This document shows positions 33,904 through 43,390 of a stretch of DNA of 64,000 nt, in pieces. A model generated the notes under the pieces. The model made no database searches. It saw only the letters and a list, made by a program, of their open reading frames with translations, and was not told the origin of the DNA. A program made the position numbers and the translations under genes. The DNA is from Dehalococcoidia bacterium (GTDB lineage Bacteria > Chloroflexota > Dehalococcoidia > Tepidiformales > Tepidiformaceae). Position 1 is the stretch's first letter, and each line of letters starts with the position of its first letter. The stretch is taken from positions 1 through 64,000 of the forward strand of contig JAJEIT010000094.1 in NCBI GenBank assembly GCA_022827945.1, written 5' to 3'.

Positions 33904-34290
33904 ATGCGCCTCCGGCTCTTGCTGGCGCTCCTCTGGCTCGGCGCCATGGTCGGACTGGCGAGCACGCCCAGCCCGGAGGACCCCTCCAGCGGGGCGCTCG
34001 CGAACGCCGTCCACGCCGTCCAGTACGCCGTCTTCGTGCTCATCCTGCTCAGTTTGGCCCGAGCCGTGCTTCCACGCCTTCCCGCGACCGTCCTCTTCGT
34101 GCCCATCCTGGGGGTCGCCCTGCTCGTGGGCGCCGGGCAGGAGTGGTACCAGTCGTTCCTTCCCTACCGCTCCGCCGACCCCAACGACATACTCTTCGAC
34201 GCAGTCGGGGCTGTCGGTGGTCTGCTCTTCGGGACTCTTGTCGCGACCCTGTGGCAGCGCCGCCTCCGACGTCAGCTCGCCGCCTTCTGA
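33904..34290 (+). CDS. VanZ-family membrane protein
   Basis: A small (128-aa) integral membrane protein with four hydrophobic segments and the VanZ-like signature GAGQEWYQSFLPYRSADPND, then ILFDAVGAVGGLLFG. VanZ proteins are linked to teicoplanin resistance in enterococci, but most family members have no known role. It is a monocistronic gene convergent with scpA, overlapping it by 19 bp. Confidence 0.85.
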   Translation: MRLRLLLALLWLGAMVGLASTPSPEDPSSGALANAVHAVQYAVFVLILLSLARAVLPRLPATVLFVPILGVALLVGAGQEWYQSFLPYRSADPNDILFDAVGAVGGLLFGTLVATLWQRRLRRQLAAF

Positions 34291-35108
34291 ACCAGCGCCC
34301 GCACGCGGATGTCCCCCCACGCCTGGGACTGCTCCACCTCGCACGTTCCCCGCTTCAGCAGCTCCAGCAGCGCGATGAAGGTCACCACCAGCTCGACCCG
34401 GGACGTGCAGGACTCGATCACCTGCCGGAACGAGAACGACCGCCCCCTTCCCCGCAGCCGCCCCTCCAGCATCGCGATCTGGTCCGCCAGGCTCACGTCG
34501 CTGCGCTCGACCGTGCCGTCGGGCTCCTCCGGCATCCGCTCCAGCACTTCCATCATCACCGCGTAGAGGGCATCCAGCGTCACGCCGGCAAGGGCGTTCC
34601 CCTCCGGGGGCTCCGGCGGGGGCGCGCCCCGCGGATAGGTGCGCCACCCCGCTTGCATCCGCTCCCCCAGCGCATCCGCCGCCTCCCGGTAGCGCTGGTA
34701 CTCGAGCAGCAGCGCCACCAGCTCCTCGCCCGGATCCTCTTCCTCGGGCTCCTCTTCGTCCTCGTCCCGTCCCGGCAGCAGCGCGCGCGACTTCAGCTGC
34801 AGCAGCTTCGCCCCGATCGACACGAACTCCGCCAGCGCCCCCGCGTCCAGCGAGTCGTCGGCGTGAACCGCCTCCAGGTACTGGTCGGCAACCGCCACCA
34901 GCGACACCGTCGTGATGTCGAGGTCGCGACGCTGGATTAGCGTCAGCAGAAGGTCCAGGGGCCCCTCGAACGTCGGCAGGCGGATCTCGTGCATGGCCTC
35001 CCGAAGGCCGCTCCCCGCCAGTGCGCCTCGTACCGACTCGTCCCGCTGCCCCGGCCCCGACTCCGAGGCCGTGTGCTCGACTGCAGCGTCTTGACGAGCG
35101 GATTGCAT
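34272..35108 (-). CDS. scpA: segregation and condensation protein A
   Basis: Kleisin of the SMC-ScpAB condensin. The 278-aa protein contains the N-terminal kleisin start EIRLPTFEGPLDLLLTLIQR, DLDITTVSLVAVADQYL, an acidic central linker (DEDEEEPEEEDPGEEL) and the C-terminal winged helix VVTFIALLELLKRG. Family members normally begin near MHEIRLPTFEG, so the 38 residues before ATG 34994 may not be translated. scpB, usually adjacent, is absent here. It is the last gene of the trp T-box operon. Confidence 0.92.
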   Translation of the reverse strand: MQSARQDAAVEHTASESGPGQRDESVRGALAGSGLREAMHEIRLPTFEGPLDLLLTLIQRRDLDITTVSLVAVADQYLEAVHADDSLDAGALAEFVSIGAKLLQLKSRALLPGRDEDEEEPEEEDPGEELVALLLEYQRYREAADALGERMQAGWRTYPRGAPPPEPPEGNALAGVTLDALYAVMMEVLERMPEEPDGTVERSDVSLADQIAMLEGRLRGRGRSFSFRQVIESCTSRVELVVTFIALLELLKRGTCEVEQSQAWGDIRVRALVQKAAS

Positions 35109-35148
35109 GATCTCGCGGCTCGCGCCTACGGCAAAGCGCGAAGGCGCC

Positions 35149-35544
35149 TCACTCTCCCGCCGGCGACTCTGCTCCGTTCGCCGGCGTCAGGTCCGTTCGT
35201 AGTCGTACCGCGTCACGAAGGTAGATGTGCTGGATGTCCTGCGGAGCCGCATCGGTGTTCACGTGCAGCAGGATGCGCACGCACTTCTGCATCGATCCCG
35301 GCACGTTCATCTCGTGCCCGCACAGCAGCGGCACGTACTTCCAGCCCTCCAGCCGGCGGGTCGCCTCCGCCGGGAACTCCGCGTTCAGATCGGGCGAGGT
35401 CGTGAAGTGGCAGGAGGCGATGTCGTCCGCCTGCACGCCGTTCGCCTCGACCATTGCCTCAAGCAGTTCGCGCGTCCCGTCGAGGATCGCCTCGCGGTCA
35501 TTCTCGCCAACCGTGATCGCTCCGCGGATGCCGCGAACCGCCAT
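35149..35544 (-). CDS. aroH: chorismate mutase, AroH type
   Basis: Converts chorismate to prephenate for Phe/Tyr synthesis. It is the trimeric B. subtilis-type enzyme: VRGIRGAITVGENDREAI (Arg7 region), SCHFTTSPDLNAEFPAEATR, LLCGHEMNVPGSMQKCVRIL (Glu78 and Arg90 regions). The start is ATG 35544, eight bases after GGGAG; a GTG three codons earlier would place the GGGAG too close. It follows trpA by 22 bp, so the operon holds enzymes for both branches from chorismate. Confidence 0.93.
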   Translation of the reverse strand: MAVRGIRGAITVGENDREAILDGTRELLEAMVEANGVQADDIASCHFTTSPDLNAEFPAEATRRLEGWKYVPLLCGHEMNVPGSMQKCVRILLHVNTDAAPQDIQHIYLRDAVRLRTDLTPANGAESPAGE

Positions 35545-35566
35545 CAATGTCACTCCCGGGGACCAG

Positions 35567-36370
35567 CTATGCGCCCGCTCCGCTGCGCCCCGTAACCCGT
35601 TCGACGTACGAACGGACGCGGTCGACGCAGCCCTCGACGCTCCCCCCTTCGATGGCCGCGATGATAGCAGAGCCGACGATCACGCCCTCGGCCACCCGCC
35701 CCACCCGGGCCACCTGCTCCTCCGTCGAGACCCCGAATCCGACCGCGATCGGCAGCTCCGTGTGCCGCCGGATCGTCGCCACGAGGTCGCCCACCTCCTC
35801 CGGGACTTCCGCGCCTCCCGTCGTCGCCGTCACGCTCACGCAGTAGATGAACGAGTCCGCCACCGCCGCGACCTCCCCCATCCGCTCCTCCGCCGTCGTC
35901 GGCGCGACCAGCGGCACGAAGCTCACGCCGTTCGCCGCGCAGGCCTCCCGGAACGTCCCCGCCTCGTCCGGCGGGAGATCCACCACGATGAATCCGTCCG
36001 CGCCCGCCGCCGCCGCGTCCGCCGCCGCCCGCTCCTCGCCATAGGCGAGCAGGGGGTTGTCGTATCCCATCAGGACCAGCGGGACCGACAGCCCCTGCGC
36101 CCGCGCCTCTCGCACCATCCCGAGGCAGTCCGCGAACGTGACCCCCGCCGCCACCGCCACCTCGTTCGCGCGCTGGATCGTCGCTCCGTCGGCCAGCGGG
36201 TCCGTGAACGGCACGCCCAGCTCGATGACGTCGGTGCCTCCCGCCTCCAGCCCCAGCAGCAGCGGCACCGTCTGGCCGGGCTCGGGGAACCCCGCCATCA
36301 CGTACCCCACGAACGCCGCCCGACCCTCGCCGTTCGCCTGTGCGAACCGCGCCCGCAACCGTTCCGACAT
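35567..36370 (-). CDS. trpA: tryptophan synthase alpha subunit
   Basis: Cleaves indole-3-glycerol phosphate and channels indole to TrpB. The 267-aa protein has the catalytic Glu in DVIELGVPFTDPLADG and the Asp in the same segment, LMGYDNPLLAYG, VDLPPDEA, and the phosphate loop VGFGVSTEEQ then GVIVGSAI. It is separated from trpB by a CPBP-family membrane protease gene. Confidence 0.97.
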   Translation of the reverse strand: MSERLRARFAQANGEGRAAFVGYVMAGFPEPGQTVPLLLGLEAGGTDVIELGVPFTDPLADGATIQRANEVAVAAGVTFADCLGMVREARAQGLSVPLVLMGYDNPLLAYGEERAAADAAAAGADGFIVVDLPPDEAGTFREACAANGVSFVPLVAPTTAEERMGEVAAVADSFIYCVSVTATTGGAEVPEEVGDLVATIRRHTELPIAVGFGVSTEEQVARVGRVAEGVIVGSAIIAAIEGGSVEGCVDRVRSYVERVTGRSGAGA

Positions 36371-36373
36371 CCG

Positions 36374-37201
36374 CTACGCCTCCGTTACCAGCAGCAGGGA
36401 GAAGCTGGCCGCGTTGAACAGCACGTGGAAGGCCACGCTCTCCCAGAGATTCCCGCGCCGCCAGAACAGCCACGCGAGCACCACGCCGATGATAAAGAAT
36501 GGAATCAGGCTGCCCGGGTCCAGGTGCACCCCGCTGAAGACCGCCCCCGAGAACAGCGCCGCCGGCCAGAATCCCCACCGCTGCAGCCCCCCGAAGATGA
36601 GCCCCCGGTAGAAGATCTCTTCCGAGAGCGGCGCCGTCACGATCACGGCGATCCCCGTCAGGGCGATCGTCGCCGGGTGGCGCATCACTTCGAACGGCAC
36701 CGTACTCTCGGGCTGCAGCACCCCGATGTCGAGGGCGTTCACGATCGCGGCGTAGACCGCCACCATCACGTAGCAGCCAACGACCGCCAGGGCCGGCCGC
36801 CACAGCCCGAAGGCGCTGAACCCCGTCAGCCTCAGGCGCTGTGCCAACTCCCCCATGTTGTGCCGCGTGACCCCCAGCACCACCCCCACGAACGCCGCCT
36901 GGAGCCCAAGGGTGATGATGAGCGCCAGTGAGAGCGCCGCCTGGTCCCCGCGGATCTGGGGAGGTTCGGGCAGTTCGCCGCCCTTCGCCGCCGCCGCCAG
37001 CCGCTCGTCGGCGTAGGCGGCGATCTCCCGTGCCTTGACGAACACGTCGCCGACGTCCCGCGACTCGCCGAGGGTCTCGATGACGAGCGCGGAGAGCAGG
37101 AGCGTGACCGCGAGCGCCGCGAGCCCTCCGAGTATCCCGAACGCGACCTGGGGCGGTCCCCAGGGCAGACGCCCTCGCCGCCCCCCGGCGGGCTCCGGCA
37201 T
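36374..37201 (-). CDS. CPBP-family (CAAX-like) intramembrane metalloprotease
   Basis: 275 aa with about seven membrane segments. The CPBP motifs are complete: motif 1 APLSEEIFYRGLIFGGLQ (EExxxR), motif 2 FSGVHLDPG and motif 3 FHVLFNAAS. Bacterial members are processing proteases or bacteriocin-immunity proteins; this one has no known substrate. It sits between trpB and trpA with 3 bp to trpA, so it is co-transcribed, which is unusual for a trp operon. The start is ATG 37201; GTG codons at 37204/37207 are alternatives. Confidence 0.88.
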   Translation of the reverse strand: MPEPAGGRRGRLPWGPPQVAFGILGGLAALAVTLLLSALVIETLGESRDVGDVFVKAREIAAYADERLAAAAKGGELPEPPQIRGDQAALSLALIITLGLQAAFVGVVLGVTRHNMGELAQRLRLTGFSAFGLWRPALAVVGCYVMVAVYAAIVNALDIGVLQPESTVPFEVMRHPATIALTGIAVIVTAPLSEEIFYRGLIFGGLQRWGFWPAALFSGAVFSGVHLDPGSLIPFFIIGVVLAWLFWRRGNLWESVAFHVLFNAASFSLLLVTEA

Positions 37202-37215
37202 CACCACCTGCGCGC

Positions 37216-38415
37216 TCAGAGCGTGACGCCCAGCGCCTCGGCGACCGTGTGCATGTCCTTGTCGCCGCGGCCGCTCAAGCCGATCAGCACGTCGCCGCCC
37301 TCGCCCAGCTCCTCCGCCAGCCGGATCGCTGGCAGGATGGCGTGCGCCGGCTCCAGCGCCGGGATGATGCCCTCGCTCCGCGTCAGCCGCTGGAACCCTT
37401 CGAGCGCCTCCGCGTCGTCCGTCGCGATGTACTCCGCCCGTTCGCTCGTCTTCAGCCATGAGTGCTCCGGCCCGACCCCCGGATAGTCGAGCCCCGCCGA
37501 GATGCTGTGCGTATCGAGGATCTGTCCCGCCTCGTCCTGCAGCAGGTACGTGCGCGTCCCGTGGAGGACTCCCGGGCTCCCCGCGACCAGCGTAGCCGCG
37601 TTCCGGCCCGGAGCCGACAGGCCTTCGCCGGCGGCCTCCACCCCCACCAGCCGCACCGGGTCGTCGATGAACGGGTGGAACAGTCCGATGGCGTTGCTGC
37701 CGCCTCCCACGCAGGCGACTGCGACGTCCGGCAGGCGTCCCGCCTGCTCCAGCATCTGGTCCCGCGCCTCCTTGCCGATGACCGCCTGGAAGTCCCGCAC
37801 CATGGTCGGGAAGGGATGCGGCCCGATCGCCGAGCCGATCAGGTAGTGCGTCGTGCGCACGTTCGTGACCCAGTCCCGCATCGCCTCGTTGATCGCGTCC
37901 TTCAGCGTGCGGCTCCCGGAGTCCACGGGCACCACTTCCGCGCCCAGCATCTTCATGCGGAACACGTTCAGCGACTGCCGCCGGATGTCCTCCGTGCCCA
38001 TGTAGACCACGCACTCGAGGTTCAGCTTCGCGCACACCGTCGCCGTCGCCACGCCGTGCTGCCCCGCCCCCGTCTCCGCGATGATGCGCGGCTTCCCGAT
38101 CCGCTTCGCCAGCAGGGCCTGCCCCAGGGCGTTGTTGATCTTGTGCGCCCCCGTGTGCGCCAGGTCCTCCCGCTTCAGCCAGATGCGCGCCCCGCCCACC
38201 TCCGCCGTCAGGCGCTCCGTCAGGTAGAGCGGCGTGGGCCGCCCCGCGTAGTGGCGCTGGAGATCCGCCAGTTCCTCGGTGAAGGCGGGATCGTTCCGGG
38301 CCGCCTTGTACGCTTCCTCAAGCTCCTCGTGCGCCGCTACCAGCACCTCGGGGATGTAGCGCCCGCCGAACTCCCCGAAACGCGGCGCGAGGTCGCTCCC
38401 TGTGTCCGTGCTCAT
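37216..38415 (-). CDS. trpB: tryptophan synthase beta subunit
   Basis: PLP enzyme that condenses indole with serine. The 399-aa protein has the PLP-lysine in [50 protein letters not shown] and LEPAHAI, all of the TrpB1 type that pairs with TrpA. The start is ATG 38415, overlapping the trpF stop (ATGA); upstream frame is shadow. Confidence 0.97.
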   Translation of the reverse strand: MSTDTGSDLAPRFGEFGGRYIPEVLVAAHEELEEAYKAARNDPAFTEELADLQRHYAGRPTPLYLTERLTAEVGGARIWLKREDLAHTGAHKINNALGQALLAKRIGKPRIIAETGAGQHGVATATVCAKLNLECVVYMGTEDIRRQSLNVFRMKMLGAEVVPVDSGSRTLKDAINEAMRDWVTNVRTTHYLIGSAIGPHPFPTMVRDFQAVIGKEARDQMLEQAGRLPDVAVACVGGGSNAIGLFHPFIDDPVRLVGVEAAGEGLSAPGRNAATLVAGSPGVLHGTRTYLLQDEAGQILDTHSISAGLDYPGVGPEHSWLKTSERAEYIATDDAEALEGFQRLTRSEGIIPALEPAHAILPAIRLAEELGEGGDVLIGLSGRGDKDMHTVAEALGVTL

Positions 38416-39149
38416 CGTCCTGACCCCTTCGCCGCGCGGATGAACGCGCGCACCTTCTCGATGTCCTTGACTCCGTCCGTCTCGACGCCGCTGGAGACGT
38501 CGACCGCCCACGGGTCGACCGCTCCCACGGCGTCCGCCACGTTCTCCGGTGAGAGCCCGCCCGCCAGCATCAGCGGCAGCCGCCGCCCCACCTCGGCCGC
38601 GACCTCCCAGTCGAACGTCTCTCCCGTGCCGCCGCGCGCCGTCGCCTTCCCGGTGTCGAGCATGATGCCTGCCGCCACGCCCGGCGTTGCGGTGCCGATC
38701 ACGTCCTCGGCCGTCGTCTCCGGGTGAACGTGGATCGCCTTCATCACAGGCGGTCGCACCTGCCGCACGAACGACTCGTCCTCCCCGCCCGAGAGCTGGA
38801 TCAGCTCCAGTCCCGCCGCCTCCGCGATCTCATTCGCGTCCTCGACCTCCTGGTCGGCGAACACCCCCACGATGAGGGGTTTCCAGCGCGCCAGCGCGTC
38901 GTCGATCGCCTCGTTCCACGCCCCGAACCAGCTCGCGCCCCGCACCTCGCCCCGCCCGGGCCCCTCGATTCGCGCCACCTCCGGGCTCCGGCGCGTCTCC
39001 CGCACCGCCTCGATGATGTCGTAGCACTGCTGCGGCGTGACCTGGCGCCGTGACTCCGCGAACATCAACCCGATGAAGTCGGCGCCCGCCTTCACCGCCT
39101 CCCGCGCCGTCTCCGCGTCGCGCACGCCGCAGATCTTGACCCGCGTCAT
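38412..39149 (-). CDS. trpF: phosphoribosylanthranilate isomerase with an internal insertion
   Basis: Third step of Trp synthesis, a TIM barrel. Core motifs are [14 protein letters not shown] (catalytic Cys), [34 protein letters not shown] (catalytic Asp), [10 protein letters not shown] and [14 protein letters not shown]. At 245 aa it is about 35-40 residues longer than usual, because of an insert around residues 55-92 ([20 protein letters not shown], then [17 protein letters not shown]). ATGA overlaps join it to trpC and trpB. Confidence 0.95.
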   Translation of the reverse strand: MTRVKICGVRDAETAREAVKAGADFIGLMFAESRRQVTPQQCYDIIEAVRETRRSPEVARIEGPGRGEVRGASWFGAWNEAIDDALARWKPLIVGVFADQEVEDANEIAEAAGLELIQLSGGEDESFVRQVRPPVMKAIHVHPETTAEDVIGTATPGVAAGIMLDTGKATARGGTGETFDWEVAAEVGRRLPLMLAGGLSPENVADAVGAVDPWAVDVSSGVETDGVKDIEKVRAFIRAAKGSGR

Positions 39150-39949
39150 CGTCCCCGCAACTCCGCGATCATCGCCGCCGGGTCGTCCGCCCGCATGAGC
39201 GCCTCGCCCACGAGCACCGCCTTCGCCCCCACCCCCTCGAAGCGCTCGACGTCCTCGCGTGTGCTGATGCCGCTCAGGGCCGCCAGCAGCGCCGCCTCGG
39301 GCGCGCCCCCCGCCAGCCGATCCGTCGTCCCCAGGTCGACGTCGAAGCTGCGCAGATCGCGGTTGTTGATCCCCACCAGCCGGGCTCCCACCGCCCCCGC
39401 GCGCGCCATCTCCTCGGCGCTGTTCACCTCGACCAGCGCCTCCATGCCGAGCTCCCGCGAGCACGCCAGCAGCCGCCCCAGTGCCTCGTCGTCGAGGCAG
39501 GCGACGATCAGCAGGATCGCATCCGCCCCATGGGCGCGCGCCTCCAGCAGCTGGTACTCGTCGATCAGGAAGTCCTTGCGCAGCAACCCTGGCCGCTCCG
39601 TGCCCAGCTCCCCCACTGCCTCCCGCGCCCCCCGCAGGTCCTCCAGCGTCCCCTTGAACCACGTTGGCTCCGTCAGCACCGAGATGCCCGCCGCCCCGCC
39701 CCGCGCGTAGCGCAGCGCCTGCTCCGCAGCGTCCATCCCCGGTGCGATGTCGCCCTTGCTCGGCGAGGCGCGCTTGATCTCCGCGATCACGGCCGGTGGC
39801 GCTTTAGCAAGCCGCGCGACGAAATCGATCGGCGGCGGCGCGGCGCGCGCCGCGCGCTGCAGCTCGCCGGCGGGAACTGCGGCCTTCGCTTCGGCCACGT
39901 CCTCGCGGCGCTTCGCCACGATCGTCTCCAGGATGCTCGGCGAGCTCAC
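39146..39949 (-). CDS. trpC: indole-3-glycerol phosphate synthase
   Basis: Fourth step of Trp synthesis. The 267-aa TIM barrel has the N-terminal ILETIVAKRREDVAEAKAAV, the active site AEIKRASPSKGDI, ISVLTEPTWFKGTLEDL, LRKDFLIDEYQLLEARAHGA, VGINNRDLRSFDVDL and SGISTREDV. The start is GTG 39949, overlapping the trpD stop (GTGA). Confidence 0.97.
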   Translation of the reverse strand: MSSPSILETIVAKRREDVAEAKAAVPAGELQRAARAAPPPIDFVARLAKAPPAVIAEIKRASPSKGDIAPGMDAAEQALRYARGGAAGISVLTEPTWFKGTLEDLRGAREAVGELGTERPGLLRKDFLIDEYQLLEARAHGADAILLIVACLDDEALGRLLACSRELGMEALVEVNSAEEMARAGAVGARLVGINNRDLRSFDVDLGTTDRLAGGAPEAALLAALSGISTREDVERFEGVGAKAVLVGEALMRADDPAAMIAELRGR

Positions 39950-40962
39950 GCGACCTCCTGTGTCAGCCTCACGTACGACTCTGCCACGACCCGGGCTCGC
40001 CCCGACTCCAGGGACTCCCGCGCCAGCGCTGCCCCCTCGGCGAAGCTGTCCGCCAGCCCCGCCGCCCAGCACCCCGCCGCGGCGTTCAGCGTGATGAAGT
40101 CCGCCACCGGTCCTCCCTGCCCCGCCAGCACCGCCCGTAGCGTCGCCGCGTTCTCTTCCGGCGATCCCCCCGCGACCTCGTCGAGCGAGCACCCGTCGAC
40201 CCCGAAGGTGGCGGGCGTCAGCTCCTCCTCCCGCACCTCGCCTCCCTCCAGGACCCAGGCGTGCGTCGATGCCGCCGGACTGATTTCGTCGAGCCCGTCC
40301 TCCGAGTGCACGATCACCGCCCGGTCGAGCCCGCGGATGCGAAACGCCTCCGCGAACAGAGGCCCAAGGTGGGCTGACCCGACCCCCGTCAGCTGCGCCC
40401 GCGGCTGGGCCGGGTTCGAGATAGGCCCCAGCACGTTGAAGATGGTGCGCGTTCCCAGCTCCCGCCGCGGACCGCCCACATGCCGCATCGCCGGGTGGAA
40501 GCGCTGCGCGAACAGGAACCCGAACCCGCACTGCTCGATTACCCGCCCGACGGCCTCGCCCCCCAGGTCGATGCGCGCCCCCAGAGCCTCCAGCAGGTCC
40601 GCCGAGCCGCAGTTCGAGGATGCCGCCCGGTTCCCATGCTTGGCCACGCGCCCTCCCGCCCCTGCCACGACGAATCCCGCCGCCGTCGACACGTTGAACG
40701 TATCCGCGCCGTCCCCGCCCGTGCCGCACAGGTCGACCACGTTGCCCGCCGCGCACGGTTCTGCGTGCTGCTCCATCACCGCCCAGCAGGCCGCGACGAT
40801 CTCGGGCGTCTCGCCGTGCAGCCGCATCCCCGCGAGGAACGCTCCGATCTGCGCCGGTGTCGCGTCGCCCGACATGATCGCTTCGAGTGCTGCCGCCGCC
40901 TCTTCCGGCTCGATACCGCCCCCGTCCAGCAGGGCCCCGATGGCCGCCTGTATCGCCGTCAT
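39946..40962 (-). CDS. trpD: anthranilate phosphoribosyltransferase
   Basis: Second step of Trp synthesis. The 338-aa protein has the PRPP-binding [68 protein letters not shown] and [11 protein letters not shown]. The start is ATG 40962, overlapping the trpG stop. It is not fused to TrpG, unlike in enterics. Confidence 0.97.
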   Translation of the reverse strand: MTAIQAAIGALLDGGGIEPEEAAAALEAIMSGDATPAQIGAFLAGMRLHGETPEIVAACWAVMEQHAEPCAAGNVVDLCGTGGDGADTFNVSTAAGFVVAGAGGRVAKHGNRAASSNCGSADLLEALGARIDLGGEAVGRVIEQCGFGFLFAQRFHPAMRHVGGPRRELGTRTIFNVLGPISNPAQPRAQLTGVGSAHLGPLFAEAFRIRGLDRAVIVHSEDGLDEISPAASTHAWVLEGGEVREEELTPATFGVDGCSLDEVAGGSPEENAATLRAVLAGQGGPVADFITLNAAAGCWAAGLADSFAEGAALARESLESGRARVVAESYVRLTQEVA

Positions 40963-41546
40963 CGCTCCCACGTCCCTCCCTGCAGGTCGAGGAAATTCTG
41001 CAGCAGCGCCTTCCCGTGCTCCGTCGCGATCGACTCCGGGTGGAACTGCACGCCCTCGACCGTGTACCGCTCGTGCCGCACTCCCATGATGACCCCGCTC
41101 TCCGACCGCGCCGTCACTTCCAGCGAGTCGGGCAACTCGGCCGGATTCGCCGCTAGCGAGTGGTAGCGCACCGCCGTGAAGGGGTCGGGCAGTCCCGCGA
41201 ACACCCCCTGCCCGTCGTGGCTGATCGATGAGGTCTTGCCGTGCTTGATCTCTCCCGCCCCCACGATCTCGCCGCCGAACGCTTCCGAGATGCACTGGTG
41301 CCCGAGGCACACCCCCAGCACCGGCGTCCGCCCCGCGAAGCGCCGCACGATCTCGATCGAGATCCCCGCGCCCGCCGGCCTCCCCGGCCCCGGCGAGATC
41401 ACCACCCGGTTCGGCGCCAGCGCCTCGCACTCCTCGACCGTCACCTGGTCGTTCCGGTGCACGACGATCTCCGCCCCCAGCTCCGAGAGGTACTGGTAGA
41501 GGTTGTAGGTGAAGCTGTCGTAGTTATCGATCAGCAGCGTCGTCAT
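40959..41546 (-). CDS. trpG: anthranilate synthase glutamine amidotransferase component
   Basis: Supplies ammonia to TrpE. The 195-aa class I amidotransferase has the triad Cys in [11 protein letters not shown] and His/Glu in GVQFHPESI, plus [16 protein letters not shown] and PGPGRP. In organisms with one such subunit it also serves p-aminobenzoate synthase (PabB); here a CADD-like gene in the same operon could make that unnecessary. It overlaps neighbours by ATGA. Confidence 0.96.
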   Translation of the reverse strand: MTTLLIDNYDSFTYNLYQYLSELGAEIVVHRNDQVTVEECEALAPNRVVISPGPGRPAGAGISIEIVRRFAGRTPVLGVCLGHQCISEAFGGEIVGAGEIKHGKTSSISHDGQGVFAGLPDPFTAVRYHSLAANPAELPDSLEVTARSESGVIMGVRHERYTVEGVQFHPESIATEHGKALLQNFLDLQGGTWER

Positions 41547-41875
41547 CGGTCCAGGCTCCCTTCCGCCGCCAGGTCCTCCGCCACCTCCCGCAGCGCCATC
41601 GACAGCTCTTCCGGCGTGTAGCCGTACCCCCGGCGGTCCAGGTGGAACTTCTCCGCGAGGTACTCGGTGTCGAACACGCTCGGCGACCCCAGGTCGAGGG
41701 GGTAGGCAGTCCCCGGCTCGCCCAGCAGCACGACGAGGAAGTAGCCGTCGCCCGCGCCGCGTGCGTACCGGGCCGTCTCCTCCAGCAGCGGCACGAGCGC
41801 CAGGTCGAGGGTGTTCGCCCGATAGAAGCGCGCCGCCACGTGCGTGACGGCCTTCGCCGGAGCCGCGCCCGTCAC
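41543..41875 (-). CDS. unknown small protein inside the trp operon
   Basis: 110 aa from GTG 41875, overlapping the stop of the HAD gene (GTGA) and the start of trpG (ATGA), so it is very likely translated. It is not recognised. Visible features are [20 protein letters not shown], a hydrophobic strand [20 protein letters not shown] and a C-terminal [20 protein letters not shown]. No cysteines, membrane helices or nucleotide motifs. The strand-helix pattern could be a small alpha/beta domain. Context says only that it is co-expressed with tryptophan genes. Confidence 0.75.
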   Translation of the reverse strand: MTGAAPAKAVTHVAARFYRANTLDLALVPLLEETARYARGAGDGYFLVVLLGEPGTAYPLDLGSPSVFDTEYLAEKFHLDRRGYGYTPEELSMALREVAEDLAAEGSLDR

Positions 41876-42531
41876 GAGGTTGCCCCCGCCGCCACCCGGC
41901 GCACGTAGGCCAGCACCTCGGAGGGGTGCTCCGCCAGCAGGTCCGGGCTTTCCGCCCGCACGCGCTCCGCGTCCAGCGATCCCCACGCCGCGCCGATCGC
42001 GTGACAGCCCGCCGCCCGCCCTGCCTTCACGTCCGCGGGCGTGTCTCCGACATATGCAATCTGGCCCGGCTCGTCGAGGCACATTCGCTCCATCGCCACG
42101 AAGAGGGGGTCGGGCTCCGGCTTGTGCGCCTCGCAGTCGTCGTGCCCGACGACCGTCGCGAATCGGTCCAGGAGCCCCGTCTTCGTCAGCTCCCCCGTCG
42201 CGCCCCACGAGATCTTCGAGGTCACGACGGCGAGTTCGAGCCCGTCCGCCCGCATCGCGTCGAGCGTCTCGACGATGCCGGGGAACGGCTCCAGTACGAA
42301 GTCGATGGCGTAGTACCGCTCGCGGTAGCGCTCCGCGAAGCGCAGCCAGTCGTCCCCCAGCAGGTTCCTTGCCATCTGCTCGAGCGTCCGGCCGTTGTGC
42401 TCCCGCCAGAGCGCCTCCGGGTCCGCCGGCCGGATGCCGAGGCAGTCCTCGTACGTCCCCGCGAGCGCGTCCATCCGCCCGGGAAGCGTGTTCAGCACCG
42501 TGTCGTCGAGGTCCCAGAACACCGCTCTCAT
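41872..42531 (-). CDS. HAD-superfamily hydrolase
   Basis: 219-aa HAD phosphatase, phosphoglycolate phosphatase/beta-phosphoglucomutase-like with a helical cap. Motif I is [13 protein letters not shown], motif [11 protein letters not shown], motif [14 protein letters not shown] (Lys) and motif [18 protein letters not shown]. The substrate is unknown. The start is ATG 42531, overlapping the Nudix-CMD stop (ATGA). Confidence 0.9.
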   Translation of the reverse strand: MRAVFWDLDDTVLNTLPGRMDALAGTYEDCLGIRPADPEALWREHNGRTLEQMARNLLGDDWLRFAERYRERYYAIDFVLEPFPGIVETLDAMRADGLELAVVTSKISWGATGELTKTGLLDRFATVVGHDDCEAHKPEPDPLFVAMERMCLDEPGQIAYVGDTPADVKAGRAAGCHAIGAAWGSLDAERVRAESPDLLAEHPSEVLAYVRRVAAGATS

Positions 42532-43388
42532 GACGGCCGCTCCGGTCGCGGAACGCCCCGCTCCGCGAAGACTTCCTCCATCACCGGCCACGCCGTCAGC
42601 GCCGCCGGGAATCCCGCGTAGACCGCCACCATGCGCAGCGTCTCGACTACCTCCTCGGGCGTCGCGCCGTGGTTGAGCGCCCCGTTGATGTGCGACCGAA
42701 GCTGGTTCGGCCGTCCCGTGAGCGCTGCCAGCATCGCGACCACCTCGAGGCTGCGCGTGCGCCGGTCGAGCCGGTCCGTGCCCCACACCTCGCCCAGCGC
42801 GAAATCGACCACGTCGTCGGCCAGCTCCGGCGAGTTCGCCCGCAGCCCCGCGTGGCGCGCGTCCGGATCGCCGCCGCCCGAGAGCGTGCGCAGCACATCC
42901 CGCCCCGCCTCCCGCCGCGACGCGAACCCGCCGCCCGCCTCCTCAGCCTTGACCCCCATCTCGCGCTGGAGCGCCTGCAGGACCGCGGCGCTGTCATCGC
43001 GGGGCTCGGCCAGCCCGAATGCCGCCAGAACGCCCGCCCGCACATGCTCGTCCATCGGCATCTCGGCCAGCGCCCCCACCTCCGTCCAGAGGTGCTCAAC
43101 TCCGTCCGCCAACGCCGGCTCCCCCTCCCACGCGCTCGTCGCGAACACGTTGTAGACCATGTGCCCCTCTGCCGTCGGGATGAACAGCGTCTCGTAGAAC
43201 GCCTCTTCTATCCCCTCCACCGTGACCCCCATCCCCGCCAGGATCGCCGCCATCCCCACGTCCACGTCGTCGTGTTCCGGCAGCAGGTCGCCGCCGGGCA
43301 GCCGCCACCGCTCTTCCCCGGGACCCCGCAGCAGCAGGAGCTTCCCCTCCCGCTCGAGGATCGCCGCCAGGTGGATGCGCTGCGCCAT
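42528..43388 (-). CDS. fusion: degenerate Nudix-like domain + carboxymuconolactone decarboxylase (CMD) domain
   Basis: 286 aa. Residues 1-130 have a Nudix beta-strand plan (RIHLAAILEREGKLLLLRGP; RWRLPGGDLLPEHDD), but the catalytic box REUXEE is replaced by MAAILAGMG, so pyrophosphohydrolase activity is doubtful. Residues 185-286 are an AhpD-like CMD domain (FALGEVWGTDRLDRRTRSLE; HINGALNHGATPEEVVETLR; YAGFPAALTAWPVMEEVFAE) without the CxxC of AhpD, closer to PcaC-type proteins. The substrate is unknown. It lies 2 bp after trpE and overlaps the HAD gene. Confidence 0.8.
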   Translation of the reverse strand: MAQRIHLAAILEREGKLLLLRGPGEERWRLPGGDLLPEHDDVDVGMAAILAGMGVTVEGIEEAFYETLFIPTAEGHMVYNVFATSAWEGEPALADGVEHLWTEVGALAEMPMDEHVRAGVLAAFGLAEPRDDSAAVLQALQREMGVKAEEAGGGFASRREAGRDVLRTLSGGGDPDARHAGLRANSPELADDVVDFALGEVWGTDRLDRRTRSLEVVAMLAALTGRPNQLRSHINGALNHGATPEEVVETLRMVAVYAGFPAALTAWPVMEEVFAERGVPRPERPS

Positions 43389-43390
43389 CG

